Source of the DNA: Chamaelirium japonicum
Lineage: Eukaryota; Streptophyta; Magnoliopsida; Liliales; Melanthiaceae
Direction of reading: 5' to 3'
Assembly (NCBI GenBank): GCA_947650365.1
Contig: OX393549.1
Coordinates: 37,839,098 to 37,903,097 of the forward strand
Length of the DNA stretch: 64,000 bases
A program made the position numbers and the translations under genes. Below are positions 36,193-48,830 of the stretch, piece after piece. The notes below the pieces were generated by a model that did no database searches, was not told where the DNA came from, and saw nothing but the letters and a program-made list of their open reading frames with translations. Position 1 is the stretch's first letter. Every line of letters starts with the position of its first letter.

Positions 36193-37330
36193 GGGAAATA
36201 TTATTCGTACCCCAAAAATCTGTAATTAGCCCCCGTATCCCTAGCGTTTCTCAATAACTTACTCAACAATCCTTTAATACCAACAATGCCCTTTTTTTTG
36301 TACCCCAAACCCCAAAGCCGCTGCTCAGCGTCTTTTGTACCCCCAACCCAACCCAATGTTTGTTTAAACTTAGCCCAAGCCCAACCCGTCGGGTTGGCCG
36401 GGTTGTGCGGGGTGGGTTCGGGTTAACCCGCCCAAAGTCGGGTTGGGTTTGGGTGGCCCGCCCAAGTTGCAGCTAGGGGTGGCAATGAGTCGTGTCGTGT
36501 CGGGTTCGTGTCGTGTCTAGTTTCGTGTTGTGTCCAAAACCCCTAGACCCGGACCCGACCCATTTAACTAATTGTGTCTAGATCCTAAACCCCGTACCCG
36601 ACTCACTAATAAATAGGCAGACACGATAAGACCCGTTTACCACCCGGATCTATTCAGTTGACCCGATCCGACCCAATCCGACTTGACCCGACCTGACCCG
36701 AAAGACCCACTGGTATTATATATTATAGTATTGGATTGCTGGTAGTGGTAGACCCGACACGACACGACACGACCCGTTGAATACTAAACGGGTCTTCTCG
36801 GGTCTACCGTGTCCAGACCCTAAACCCGGACCCGACCCGTTTATTAAACGGGTCTATCGTGTCGACCCGTTTACGACTCGATCCCGTTTAGCCTTGTCCC
36901 AGACCCGCTAATTTCGTGTCGGGTCCTGTCGGGTCGAGGAGAAATAATTCGGGTTGGGCTCGGATTAGCCCGCCCAAATTCGGGTTGGGTTCGGGTTGGA
37001 CTCGGGTTGGGTTCAGATTGGCCCGCCCAAGTTGCAGCTCTACTTGTGCCTTCAAGTATCAGCCAACTGCATGGGGTTTATTTAAGAGTGGGGTGTATTC
37101 AAGAGTGCATATAATTGGGGTATATTTAAGGGGCTATGTGTTTGATTGGGGTATAATCAAGTTGGGGCGGGCCGTTTAACTGGGGTGTATTGAAGGTGGG
37201 GTGTAAGGAGGAAGGGTATTTTTGGGATAGGAATGGGGTATGAAAAAAAAAATTGGGGTGTGTTCAAGTTTGTTGGAAATGGGGGCTAATTACAGATTTA
37301 TGGGGTATGAATAAAATTTCCCAAATTTTA
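36185..37330. mobile_element. TIR element with 8-bp duplication just upstream of UCH
   Basis: The element is 36193-37322 (1,130 bp), flanked by AAATTTTA at 36185-36192 and 37323-37330. Termini are GGGAAATATTATTCGTACCC and, from the right, GGGAAATTTTATTCATACCC (18 of 20); the similarity runs on for about 44 bp through ctgtaattagccccc. The G-start termini suggest a Mutator-like element, while the 8-bp duplication would also suit hAT. Its interior contains gggttggg-type repeats and the nested element at 36474-36935. Confidence 0.78.
36474..36935. mobile_element. Second GGGTCGGG-family hAT-type copy, one end lost
   Basis: It starts TAGGGGTGGCAAT and follows the interior of the 20051-20529 element in inverted order (aaacgggtct, tattatatattatagtat, gacccgtttattaaac). 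The opposite terminus is missing, and the sequence passes into gggttggg repeats. The word gcccgcccaagttgcagct occurs on both sides (ending at 36473 and 37039). Confidence 0.72.
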
Positions 37331-37595
37331 TGGGTTATTTTGACTTTGCCCCCCAAATTTTGCCTGGATTAGGATTTACCCCCCCATATTTCATTAATTA
37401 GAGTTTACCCCCCAAAACTAACTGATTTCCTTCAAAACTTTATTTCTTTTCCGTCAGCTCACCCTTTCTCTTAGATGGTGAGCCGACGAAACAATTAGTT
37501 TTTGGGGGGTAAACTCTAATTAATGAAATAATAGGGGGTAAAGTCTAATTCCAGGCAAAACTTGGGGGGCAAAGTCAAAATAACCCAAATTTTAT
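37323..37595. mobile_element. Mutator-type foldback MITE with 9-bp duplication
   Basis: The element is 37332-37586 (255 bp), flanked by AAATTTTAT at 37323-37331 and 37587-37595. Each end begins GGGTTATTTTGACTTTGCCC, identical on both sides, and the arms extend for about 100 bp. The left duplication overlaps the right duplication of the neighbouring element, so it inserted directly beside it. Confidence 0.9.
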
Positions 37596-37654
37596 CCACA
37601 CCCCAAAAATGATAAATATACCTTGTCCCCCCTCAGCTCCCTCCTTTCTCCATT

Positions 37655-38423
37655 TTAGGGTACATTTGAATGACCAGTAAAGACTAATAAATCATATTTT
37701 TGAATCTTTGTTTGTATCTTACAGTAAAGTAAATGGTTTCTGTACTATACTTGAGCTTATTCCATTTGATTTGAGCTATCAAGTGAACTTGATAATTTAC
37801 TCAAGTTTTTTTTTGAACAATTTGATCCCTAAGTTATGTTCCATCTGCATTTAGCTCCTTAGTTAATTTTTTATCCCAAAAATATCCTTATCATGTTTCA
37901 AAAAGTCTCAAATTATTTCAGAATATATAACTTATGAAAACTAGGACATGAGTATTTTTGAAATAAAAGTTGACATATGGGGCTACGTGTAGATGGATTC
38001 AGGGGTCAAATTGTTCAAAAAAAAATATTTAGAGACTAATATGAAATGAGGTGTATAGTTCAAATGAGGTTTTTATAATTTGCCCAAAAAAACATTATTA
38101 CTACAATAAAAAAAAATTAAGTTTACAATTATTTTGATTTACTTTACTGCAAGATAAGTGAGAAAGTAAGTGGGGCGGCTGGGAGAAGTAAACCATAAGT
38201 AGTGGAATGCTGATGTGGCTAAAGTCAAACAGTAGGTTTACAAGTAACTCTGATTATTTACTTGGCTTTTTTGAAGTAAATGAAAATGCCATCTAGTTAA
38301 GTAAAAGTAAATTATTTTGGTTTGATCTACTCATTCTTTTTCTTATACAAATAGGTTCAAGTAAATATTTTCTCAGTTTTACTCTATTAGTAAAAGGGTT
38401 GACCAAATATAAACGTGCCCTTA
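37655..38423. mobile_element. Harbinger-type MITE with TTA duplication
   Basis: The element is 37658-38420 (763 bp) flanked by TTA on both sides. Left terminus GGGTACATTT and right terminus (read inward) GGGCACGTTT match at 8 of 10 positions. The 3-bp TTA duplication is typical of the PIF/Harbinger superfamily. A partial relative lies at 31942-32225 in the opposite orientation. Confidence 0.65.
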
Positions 38424-38840
38424 GGGATGGCAATGGGTCGGGTTCGGGTTTTAAATTCCTATTATAAATGGGGAGGATTTGGGGCGGGCATATTCAAAAA
38501 TCATAAACATCAATTTCCAAACCCACCCGATTGTCATTCATGCTCCCCTTCTACACCGTTGGAGTATCCACCTCTTCCCCTCCTCCTGCCCCACCTGCAT
38601 ACCACACCTCTACCATCTCCGTCGAGGCCCTTTCCTCTCTCCTTCCTTCCCACATTGATTGAGAGCTCAAGACTGGAAGAGTTGTCAAAGTCTAGACTCG
38701 GAGATGTGGTCCAATAGTCAATGTCATAGATAACTATCACAAGTGACAACACTATAGAACCTATAAAGGAGTTCGAGTGGAAAGGTGAAGGTACTCAAGG
38801 TGTTACAACCCATATGCCCTGTGATCCAAACCAATCACCG
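38424..38840. other. hAT-like terminal fragment and unassigned sequence
   Basis: Immediately after the TTA, tagggatggcaatgggtcgg matches the terminus of the GGGTCGGG hAT family, but the rest diverges within about 60 bp. The remainder is unassigned. Confidence 0.4.
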
Positions 38841-40077
38841 ACCAATTTGAGGATCCTGCATATATAAGAAAAGAAGTCAAGAGTCACTTTGTATCCAGAA
38901 TCTAACATGCTACTAATATATGTAACATTCATGCAAAACTAAGGAGCATGAAGCACAAAGGGAGGGGGGAAAGGCACCATGTAGGATCTGAAGTAGTGGT
39001 GATGGACCGAGGCTATGCGATGACCATAAGAGAACCATCAACAGCGTAGATCGGTAGGATATGGGGTGAAAGCTGGCATGTGGTGAACACATAAGCGTCA
39101 AATGTCATGTGGTGCAAGGCCCTAGAGTTCAGGATCCAGGTTGCATAGGTACCCAGTATGGCAGAGAGGGCAGACACTAAAGGTGTCGACCGAGTTGACA
39201 TAGTAGGTCAAAACGAAGCTGGAGCTGAGGAACTTGCAAATAGAGGAACAGACATTGATCTGGATAAGCAGATGCAATGCTAGGAGAAATCATAGGAGTA
39301 CAAGTCATACCGGTAGGATGAGGCGAAGGGCATGGTAACGAATACCTTTAAAACTGAAATACGGAGGAGCACGATGGAAGGCCACAATGCCATATGAGGG
39401 CTATGCCACAAGGGGCATCGTTAAAGAGATCCGAGACAACACCAACGATGAGAGATCTACATATCGGTGAGGCGCCACCAATGAAAGCACTAGATCCAGT
39501 GTAAAATTGATGATTGAGCTTTGATCAAGTGACGATCAATTCAAATCCACTGATCGGACCGTCACAAAAATTAGAGAAAAGCTTGGGAACATCAATATAC
39601 TTATAATAAAATTAGAACGCGGCTAATTGAGGTAACATATTTGTCTTAACACTTCTCGGATTGCAGATCCGTCGTACAAATCATGAGAAACGATATTGAT
39701 CATGGAAGAAGATAGAATTGATCAAATTATGATCACTCCATATTAGTTGGTCGGATGATTACAAAATTTGAAAAAGAAGCTCATGAATGGGGATATACTT
39801 CCAACAAAATTGGAACGAGACTAACCAGGAGGAAAAATCTGGACTCCGATCACGAAGAAGAATATATAGAGGAACTTGGAGAGCCGATGATGTTGACGAC
39901 AATGATACTCGATGTACTGAGAAGCACCCAATAACTACCGACATATTCGTGAGGTGTTGGAGTCTCAACGAGGAAGATACGATAATAGAAGGTACCAGAT
40001 CAGGTGTCTAGGAGATTTAGATTTAGGGAAAGAGATGCCAGAGAAGGAGAGACTGAACCTATGACTCTAATACCATA
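38840..40077 (-). pseudogene. Degenerate Copia-type retrotransposon interior
   Basis: On the minus strand near 39145 the frame reads WILNSRALHHMTFDAYVFTT. This is the Copia protease/linker segment whose usual motif is WILDSGAS-HMT, here with the catalytic Asp-Ser-Gly mutated. A sequence complementary to a TGGTATTAGAGTC-type primer binding site lies at 40063-40075, placing the missing 5' LTR to its right. Most of pol is absent or unrecognisable. Confidence 0.55.
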
Positions 40078-40086
40078 TCACTAATA

Positions 40087-40090
<4 letters not shown>

Positions 40091-40142
<52 letters not shown>
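40091..40142. repeat. (AG)n microsatellite
   Basis: About 26 AG units. Confidence 0.95.
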
Positions 40143-40148
<6 letters not shown>

Positions 40149-42215
40149 CCTAGGGTTTTGGGACATAATGAATTTATCTTATCTCATTAGGGCAAGAGCC
40201 CAATATATATACAAGAGGTATGAGTACGGTATGAGCCCCATGCACAATAGACATGTATAACCCGATATATACAAATATCTCCGACACATCGTCACACATG
40301 TAACTCATAATTGAATGGATTATGCACGTAGATATAAATCCCATATAATCTCATTCGTACTTCATACATAAACAAACTCCCAGTAAAAAAAAATTTCATT
40401 TATGAAGTGTGTGATTATGAACTTATGTCAATTATTAAATACACTCAAATATTTCACCCCTCTTTTCCAATAATAATGTGAGTTATTCTAGTATATAGTA
40501 ATAAAACTATAAACATGCAACCAAATAATAAAATGGGATATGCTGACTAATCAACCAGTGCATGGGCGGGCAATGCGAACCTGTTTGGAGACCATGTCCC
40601 ATAATTTTTAAAATGTTGACCCCCCCCCTCCTTAAAACTTTCTTCTTTTCCCCTATTTTTCTTTCTTTCTTTCTTCTTCTTCTTCTTTTTTTCCCCGTCA
40701 CACATGACTAGCCTGCCAACATTTGATGCTCCACTCACCCAGATACGAACCACGTTCTCGTGTATATAGCGCCACACATGGTATTACCATAGTTTTTAAC
40801 CAACGCCACATGATCCAGCAATCAACGGTGCCCACCATGTTAGGTTTGGCCCAATAAAACTCACACACCTGATTGGATGGAGGACCGATCTGTTAGGCAG
40901 ATTGTCCGGATGACTTGTGCGCACGATCAATTGACAAAAAAGGTGGGCGAGTAGATCGACTCCAGAGTAGATCGTGCGCACAATATTCACGTTGTGCGCA
41001 CGACCAACTTGAGCTAGGTAGCATGCGCAGGTTGCAATTTGGCCAAGATTTTTCTGATTAGTTTTGGACTCCTATGGGTTTACATTTGCTCATCTATTTA
41101 AGGCAAGCAAGGGTGGCTCTAGGGTTTAAGCCCTCATGTGATCTAGAAGAAGGGGGGGGGGGGGGGGGGGGGGTCTCCCCCCGAGCTCTTAGAGACTCGG
41201 GCCGGTAATCATCCCTTGGAGTGGTTCTTCTATGGTAGAGGGTTGAGAGAGCGGAAGGAATAGCGGAGAGAGAAAGAAAACCTGATATAGGGTATGCTGG
41301 AGGGAGAGAAAAGAGTGGAAGGAAGTAAGAGAGAAAGAAGAGTGACGGAGGAAGAAGAAAGAAGAAGAAGGAAGAAGGTATGGTGTGCGGATCTTCATCC
41401 AACTTCTTTGGCGCATCTATATCGACTTCTACTTCAGGTGCTTTTATCTCTTGGTAAATCCTCCAGTATATCTATGTACCTCTTATGCGGGTTCTCTACT
41501 TCGTGGATGTATTATTGGAATTAAATCCTATTATCAGAGTCGTAGCGAAAGCAAAAGGTTAGATCCTAGAATCTGATGATGTATGTTTCATTACAATCTA
41601 TCTTTCAAACAATCTACATGCGAATCTATGATCCTAGCATATGTGTGGACACCCTAGAGACATATTACGATTTACGGAAGACATGCATGCATCTAGTTAG
41701 GTGTTTATAATCATCATACCTTGTGATTCTTAGATCCGAAGAGAACGGAACGATGGTTGATGATGAACCACACGTGAATCAAGAGGGAAGCTGTCGGATA
41801 ACACCTTGTTCTTTGCTAATGGAGGAACCACGACGTCCTATCTCTGAGTGCAAGGATGATGCACCGATAAAGGATGTCACGTAGCGAAGTTGATGGCATG
41901 CCTCGAAGATTTCTTCTCTTTCTCTTTTCTTATTCCTTCTCCTTTCCTTCCTCCTTTATTCCTCTTTCTTCTTCCTCCTTTTTTTTTTTGCCGAAACCAC
42001 AGAGAAAAGAAAGAGGGGGGGGGTCAGATTTCTCAAGGGCAGAGAGAGAAAATTAGGGTTTTTCCCTCCCCCTTTTCTTGTGCCTTTATAGAGTAGTCCC
42101 CAAGTAGCTTACGCTTGCGTAAACAACTTGTGGCCGGCCCTATGATGGCTACAAAAGAGGGGGGGTGAATTTCTCCAAGAGAATAAGGCCATGGGATAGG
42201 GTTTCCCCTATCTCC
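40143..42215. other. Unassigned, probably retrotransposon-derived
   Basis: No host exon was recognised. It includes a poly-G run of about 22 at 41152-41173, pyrimidine-rich and GAA-rich tracts (40660-40690, 41280-41370, 41905-41990) and, near 41528-41555, tattatcagagtcgtagcg, which loosely resembles a retroelement primer binding site. Paired gtgcgcac words occur at 40918-41003. Confidence 0.35.
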
Positions 42216-42672
42216 ATGTAATGACCGGCATTCCAGGGTGTTTTCGCCCAGAACAACCCAGTTATTATAATATTATTTTAATATATTTGGCCTTGATGAT
42301 GTTTGGTTGGGCTTGAACAGGACCATCCAGTGGGTCCCGATTACGAGTCGCGAGGCTACATTGGAGGTGTAGCTACACGAGCACATGAGCACGTGCATCG
42401 AGGCATGGCACGAATGATATTTTTATAATATAATAATAAAATAAATATGGTGGTAAGTCTATCAGACCCAGCAAGGTTCGCATGCCGGCGCCTCGGTGTG
42501 ACGCAAGTCGAGCACGAGTAGAGCTCGACCAGGATTAAGAGAAAAAAAAAAAGAGAAAGAAGAAAGGAAAAAAAAAACTAAAACTAAAACTTAAAAATTA
42601 AAACCCAACCCACCACCCACTACCCAACCCAACCGTCACCCGAACCTAGCCCAAGCCCCAAACCCCAGCCCG

Positions 42673-42707
<35 letters not shown>

Positions 42708-44506
42708 CGAACTCTCTCCCTCTCTTCGGATCTCCTTCCCCTCTCTCGGATCTCAGCTCCCCCCTCTCACCCGACTCTCTCTCTCTCTCCAAAACCGAAC
42801 CCGATCCGACCCGGCCCTCCCCCCAAAACCACCGCCCAAGCCACCCCTCCCCTCTTCCCGAGATCGCGAATCCCGCCGGCCGCCGCCCCCTCATCCCGAA
42901 TTCCTACCGAGCAGCCGGCCGCCGCCCCCTTCCCCCTTTTTAAAACACGAACCTGACCCCCTTAATCGGAACTTTGGCAGCTAGTTACATAGTTCCTGTT
43001 GAAACTTGTATTTCCAATCAGAACTTTGGCAGCTAGTTACTCAGTTCTTGTTTGGACTCGCGGGAGAGAGTGCACTGACCAGAGGGCAGTAACGTAAGAT
43101 TGAATTGAGATAATTTAGTACTGGAAAGATATTAGTGATAAAGTCAAGGGATCTTCCTATATATATGGAATTTGAAAATACTTTATCGGTTATGAAGAAT
43201 ATTCATTGTTTAGTTGTTTCACCCCGGCTTGTTTTAGTTGCTTACCGGATCTAGTAACTTTTATTGTCGTAGTTCTTCTGACTAATTTTCATTGGTACTT
43301 AGTGATTCGAAATTATGTTAGTTTCTTCGTGGTCCTTGTCGCGCTAAGTGTCTTGCTTAGGTCTAGCTAGTTTTGTCTTGATTTGCTTCAAGTTGTTTCC
43401 AATGGTCTCGGTCCTCTTATTCTCACTCTTTCCATGTTTGTCAGGTCTCTGTCTAAATAACTCGATTCATTTAGGGTAAGAATTTAATGCTTTGCGCTAG
43501 TTGGTCATTAGGGTTCTAGTAGGTAACTTATTCATGGTTGCTTTAGTTTAGGACTAGTCACCAGCCGTACAGTATGTGGCTTCTTTCTATCACTATATTA
43601 GTTATCCACTTATTTCATTGTTCTCTACTCAGGTAGTGGGTTTCCTTCCTTATCTGATTCGTGCATCATAGTATATCCTTTAGAAGGTTTCCGAGTTATG
43701 ACACAATAGTGTAATTGGGAGTGTTGGTATTAGGTCTTTCTTTAAGTATCGGTGTTTTACGATTCATCATTGTTCCCTCCACATTCTCGTTCATTTGTGG
43801 CATAGTTGTGCTATCTTAGACTCAACTTTTTCTAGGTTAGTCAGTATGTATGTTGTGATGTCTGTTGAGCGTCCATTTGGTGCGAATTATCCTTTCTTTT
43901 TCATGCATATATCGTCACTTTGCTACGTAAAACTTTCATAATGCACGTAAATTGCCTGAGTTTCTTTGCACCACGATATAGTAAACTTTCATACGAACCC
44001 AACGGCATATTGGTTCACTCGCATACATTGCATGTATGAAAAATACGGAGCCCGAAAGTCCAAATTATCCTTTTATCGATAATCGTGTTTAAACCTGACA
44101 AGTGTCATTTCATGTGTGTCTTTCAGGGAATTGATCCAGTACTCAACGCAGTAAAATAAAGGGCATCATATTGAAGTGTTGGATATTCTCACGGCGACCC
44201 GATGACGGATGCACAATATGTTTTGAAGTATTTTCTGAAGAACGAGGGAACAAAGGATAAATACAATAATCAAGCGAAAGACAATGCTACTGAGCCAATG
44301 CAACGCATGATACGAACCGGAGGAGGACTACAGACATACAAATAGGCGATGATGCGTTTGATGATGGATTCGGATTACGATGACCAAAGCCTGATCAAGT
44401 CTCCCGCAGGATCCCATTGCGCTTGAACCCAGTTAACCACTCTCCCATCCAACCTAAATGTCACATAAGCATTCCCCCCATCCGGCTACACTAATCGGAG
44501 ATGTAC
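42216..44506. other. Probable Gypsy LTR-derived sequence, ends undefined
   Basis: The start tgtaatgaccggcattccag resembles the 5' end of large plant Gypsy LTRs. It is followed by (CT)n at 42676-42704 and a GC-rich cgccggccgcc segment near 42880. An imperfect tandem repeat (gaactttggcagctagttac) lies at about 42970-43055. I could not find a matching 3' end or duplication. Confidence 0.3.
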
Positions 44507-47500
44507 GAACCTGTAACACCTGTGGTGTTAGATTTGAGAATAATAGAAATCCTCAATGGCTAGTTTCGTCTTCTTACAGCCAGACTTTTTCTTTGGGCTT
44601 TTTCCCAATAAATGGATCGTAAACCTATGAGATGTTTTATGTTCACATTCTTCGTAACTTCGAGCATGTCACGATGGTGCATTCCGTGCAACGATCAGGT
44701 GTATGTGCAGCCAGTTTCGGCAGCCCAGCAGGTAAACCCTAGAAAAACGATAATTGGTCGATAGTTGTAGCTGTTTTATTTTCCACAAGAGATCGGGTGA
44801 TCGGATCATAACAAAACAAGATACGTTAGATGAGGCTCTGAAAGAGCCTTCCAATGAGCCTAAGTTAGGGTCGATCCGACACCCAGGTGAATAGTTATTG
44901 CTATTTTGAGTTTTGGAGTCTTTCCTTTTTTTCGGGAGATCCAGAAATCAGAAAATTATGTACTAAACGCTAACGCATTCACGTTAACGAGACCTTTCCA
45001 ACGAATCTTCTCGGGCCCTATTCCGACTTCCAATTTGATAGTTACAACTTATTATTCTTTTCAGCCCGGTTGATGGACGAATCGCACCCGGATTCCAACC
45101 GAGCTCTGTTCAGGGCTCGAGACCGAGCCCAATCAGCCCTAGGACCTTTCTCCCAAACCTTTAGTTGGGTTTAGACCCTCTCGATCGGCCTCCCCAGGAT
45201 TTAAAAGTCCGAAATTCGGATGGGAATAATCGGACAGGATTTGGGATGATATATCCCAATCTTTCATACCTTTATCCCCTCCCCGTTTTTAGGAATTTCA
45301 GTTTTAACCGACCCTATCCCCAAACCTTATCACAATAGCCCCCCTCGTTTTTTTTTCCCGTGAATATAAATAGAGAGAGAGAGAGAGAGATCAGGAGAGA
45401 GCGAGTTAGAGAGAGAACGAGAGGAAAGAGAGAGAGAGAGAGAACGGGAGAAATAGAGAGAGAGAACGAGAGGAAGAGAGAGAGAACGGGAGAAGGAGAG
45501 AGAGAACGTGAGACAGAGACGGAGAAGGAGAAGAGGTCGAGGGAGATGGAGCAGCCGACCCGCCCCTCGCCGGAGCCCCGGCGAGCACGCCGTCACCCCG
45601 CAGGTCAGCCACCCCGGCCTCTTCCTCCCATTCTCCTCCGCGACCCAACCCCGCGACCCTCGGCCCTTCCTTCTCCCTTGCCGAGGCCCACACGGGCGGA
45701 CACCGCCGCCGCTCCGAGCCCCTCCCCGGCGACCTCTGACCTCCGACCAAGCCCCCATGCGAACCCCTCCGGCCGAGCTCGATCTTGGGCACCGACGGCC
45801 GCTCCGGCCGCCTCCCATCGCGCCTCCTCTGTGGGGGTGGTGCGGGAGAGGCCAGCCGAGCGCTCGCCGGTGCTCCAGGCCGCCCCTCCCGTCGGCCGCC
45901 GACGCGCAGGAACCAGCCCCCTCGGGTTGGTCTCGTGGAGAAGAAGGAGATGGGGGGGGTAATATAGTAATTTCCCTGGTTAATTATTTAACCCCAGACC
46001 CGACTTATTTAACCCTGAACCCGACCCGACCCAACATGGCACTGCAGACCCGACCCGACCCAGCAGACCCGACCCTGCAGACCTGACCCAACCCATGCAG
46101 TGAACCGGTCTGGTTCACTTGAACCAGACCCGTGAACCAGTCAATTTTGGTTCGACTGCCATTTCTCCGTCCGAACTCGGAATTGGATGAAACCAGCGCC
46201 ATTTCGACCGGCTCGGAAAATACTACCTATTGGCTATAGTTTATCATAGTAATTGTACTATTTAATCCCCTGTTTTATCCTTGGACCAAATCTTATCGCG
46301 GTACCGTGGTTTGACCGTCGTTTCATCGTCCGAACTCGGATTCGGACGAAATCAACGGCATTGTGCTCAGAACTTTGAGTCCCACCTATTAAACCTAGAA
46401 GATAACCCTAGAACCTCTTCTACCCTAGTGAACCAACCATGCGATCGGTTTCACCGGTTCTACGTGGTTTGACCCGAAACCATTCGACCGAAGTCGGATT
46501 CCAGCGAAACTGGAACCATCGGAAAGGGTTCTTCGAGCCCGATTCGATGAGTAGGTTTAGCTTCTATTTACTTGATTGGCCTAGTAGTGTTTAGGTTCGA
46601 GTTCTTCAATCGCACGGATTTGCGTGCTGTCGACTCAATATTGGTCCCCTATCGAGGGTGCCCGACTATCCTTGGCATAGAACCCTCGTCGTAGATTCTT
46701 CTGTTTTAATTGATAGAGTTGTGATATAGATCTGTGTTTGTTATCAGACCATGATTATGGTGATCCAGCGGAGACGGATCAGAGGCAACTAGCAGGAGTC
46801 GTGTGTGATCGACAGCCAGGTGACATCTACTACCCTTGCGTGGTATTTAATAGTGGGAAATGAGAATGACTAAGGGTAGGTGTCCATGACACTGCATGCG
46901 GGCCCCGCCGGGCATCGTCGCATGTGGTCAAGTGGACCCCGCCTTGCATGCGGAGTCGCGAGTCCGGCGACGCATGCTTAAAATATTAATAGAATAATAA
47001 TAATGATTGCTTTTGATTGTATGGACACCGTAATTAGGATTCCCTTAAATTAAATAATAAATTGAATAACTAATAATTATCGAGACCCCACCCTCCTAAG
47101 AGGAGTATGGCAACCCTAGCACACGGGTCACTGGGATGAGTGTCTTACTTTATTTATTTATTATGTCGCATGGGTTGCGAGAGGAGTACGGGACCAGGGG
47201 TAAATTGTTGGAAATTGTTAAGCATTAAATATACCTTTTGTAGCTTCAGTATATATGTTTAAAGATGTTATATGAGAATCTACCTGGTTAGAGGGTAGGG
47301 ACCCCGTGCGCGCAAGGGCCGTGAACCACCATGTGCGTACAGCCGAAGTTAAGTAGGTTAGGGGTCACGGGCAAGGGTTGTGGTAAAGCCAATAGAAGGT
47401 GCCCTTGAGTAGGGATTGGCCTAGCAACCCTGTCCCGGGGAGTTGAAGTCCCCATAGTAAAGCAAGTTGGGCGGTAGAGCTCCACCGTGAAAGACGGAAA

Positions 47501-48701
47501 ACCCCTTATGATCATCTGGGTGATTTGTGCATGGTGTTGGTGGATGCATGGCGAGAGAGTTGGCCCTCTACATCGAAATAAAAGGCCCTATAGTAATGCT
47601 CGACCGGGGGCAGGATGAACAAAATATCCGGGGTTCACATTTTGATAGTGTGTGTTTTATCTATTTATGAATTTAGAATTGTATGACTGTTTACATGATG
47701 ATCTCGTGACTTTAGATGAACGTCTTATTTAATTTGTTCTTTAATGCTGTAGAACATTGAATGGACTTTATGTTAGATAACCTAGTGACAGTAGGAATTG
47801 CATGTGAATATAGATTACTGATAGGTTTAGGTATCATTCTGCAAATATTGATCATACTAGAATTGATAGATCTTATCTTAATTTATTTAGATTAGTTATC
47901 TCATATTATTAAAGACTATTAGGATGTCACTAGCCATTAATTTGGCTAATCTCCCAATTTCCTATTGGGGGCTACTCTTTCCCACGAGTAGGCTCAGTTG
48001 CAGGTCCGGAGGCTCAGGAGTAGAAGTAGGATTCCAGAGGCGGAGTTAGAGTTGCAGTGTTACCTTTCTGCTTAGTACGTTAATCTTGTAGTCTTTTCTC
48101 TTCAGACATTGTAATTGTATTGGAATAAGTGTTTTTATCGGTTAGTTAGTATTCTATGGTTGTAGTTGCAATGGTTCCAGCTGAATTCTTTTGGGTAGGC
48201 CTCTTCTCAAGGCCCTAAGCATAGGATAGATCATGATGAAAATATAAGTATATATAAATGACTAAATTGATTAACCTTGTAGATAGGAACCCTAGACTGG
48301 TGCACTTGAGTGTTAGGTAGTGGGTAAAACCACTTGGCTAGCCGTAAGAGGCTTGAGCCTCGTGCTCCCTCAGATAGACTCATGTCATTATGTAGTGGCA
48401 CCGACAGGTCACTCATACTAAGAGGATATGACTTTTGAAGGTCGAGCTTGACTAGATAATGTTTTCTCTCTATTGACATTTCTCTTTCTCTGCTTTTTAA
48501 ATAAAAATGTTTTCGAGAAATTAAATTTAAAAGATTCCCCTCTTGTTTCTCCCTCCTCCTTGTTTTGCATATTAGAGAGCGTAGAAGAAGCCCTGTGAGA
48601 ACCCAAATTGGTATAGTTAAGTAACCAGACCCAAAATCCCATCCTTTTCTCATTTCACACCCCAAGGATCGGTCTTCAGATTTCTGGGGCGTGACAGAAC
48701 C
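44507..48701. mobile_element. Very long solo LTR (Gypsy, Del/Tekay-like), 5-bp duplication
   Basis: The LTR is 44512-48696 (4,185 bp). It starts TGTAACACC and ends ggggcgtgaca, and is flanked by GAACC at 44507-44511 and 48697-48701. Such ends and a 5-bp duplication are usual for Del/Tekay chromovirus LTRs, which are also unusually long. A TATA box (TATAAAT, 45365-45371) precedes GA-rich tracts (45371-45540) and a GC-rich stretch with a long Pro/Arg-rich open frame (45546-45962) that I regard as non-genic. No internal retrotransposon region adjoins it, so the element has probably been reduced by LTR-LTR recombination. Confidence 0.65.
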
Positions 48702-48830
48702 CGACTCCTTTGTGACACCAGGTTTAGCGACGAACTTGGCCCGCACAAGCCTCGAAAAACCCAACTTGATTTAATCCAAAACCCATGCATGATCTCCTGT
48801 TCTCTTTTCTCTCTCTAGAAATCATCTATC

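Noticed and set aside
42216..44506. Full Gypsy LTR beginning at 42216
   Set aside because: The start looks typical, but neither a 3' end nor a flanking duplication could be found; left as probable LTR-derived sequence.
45330..46086. Pro/Arg-rich open frames of 128-200 codons on both strands
   Set aside because: They overlap each other in several frames, arise from GC- and GA-rich LTR sequence and show no recognisable domain.
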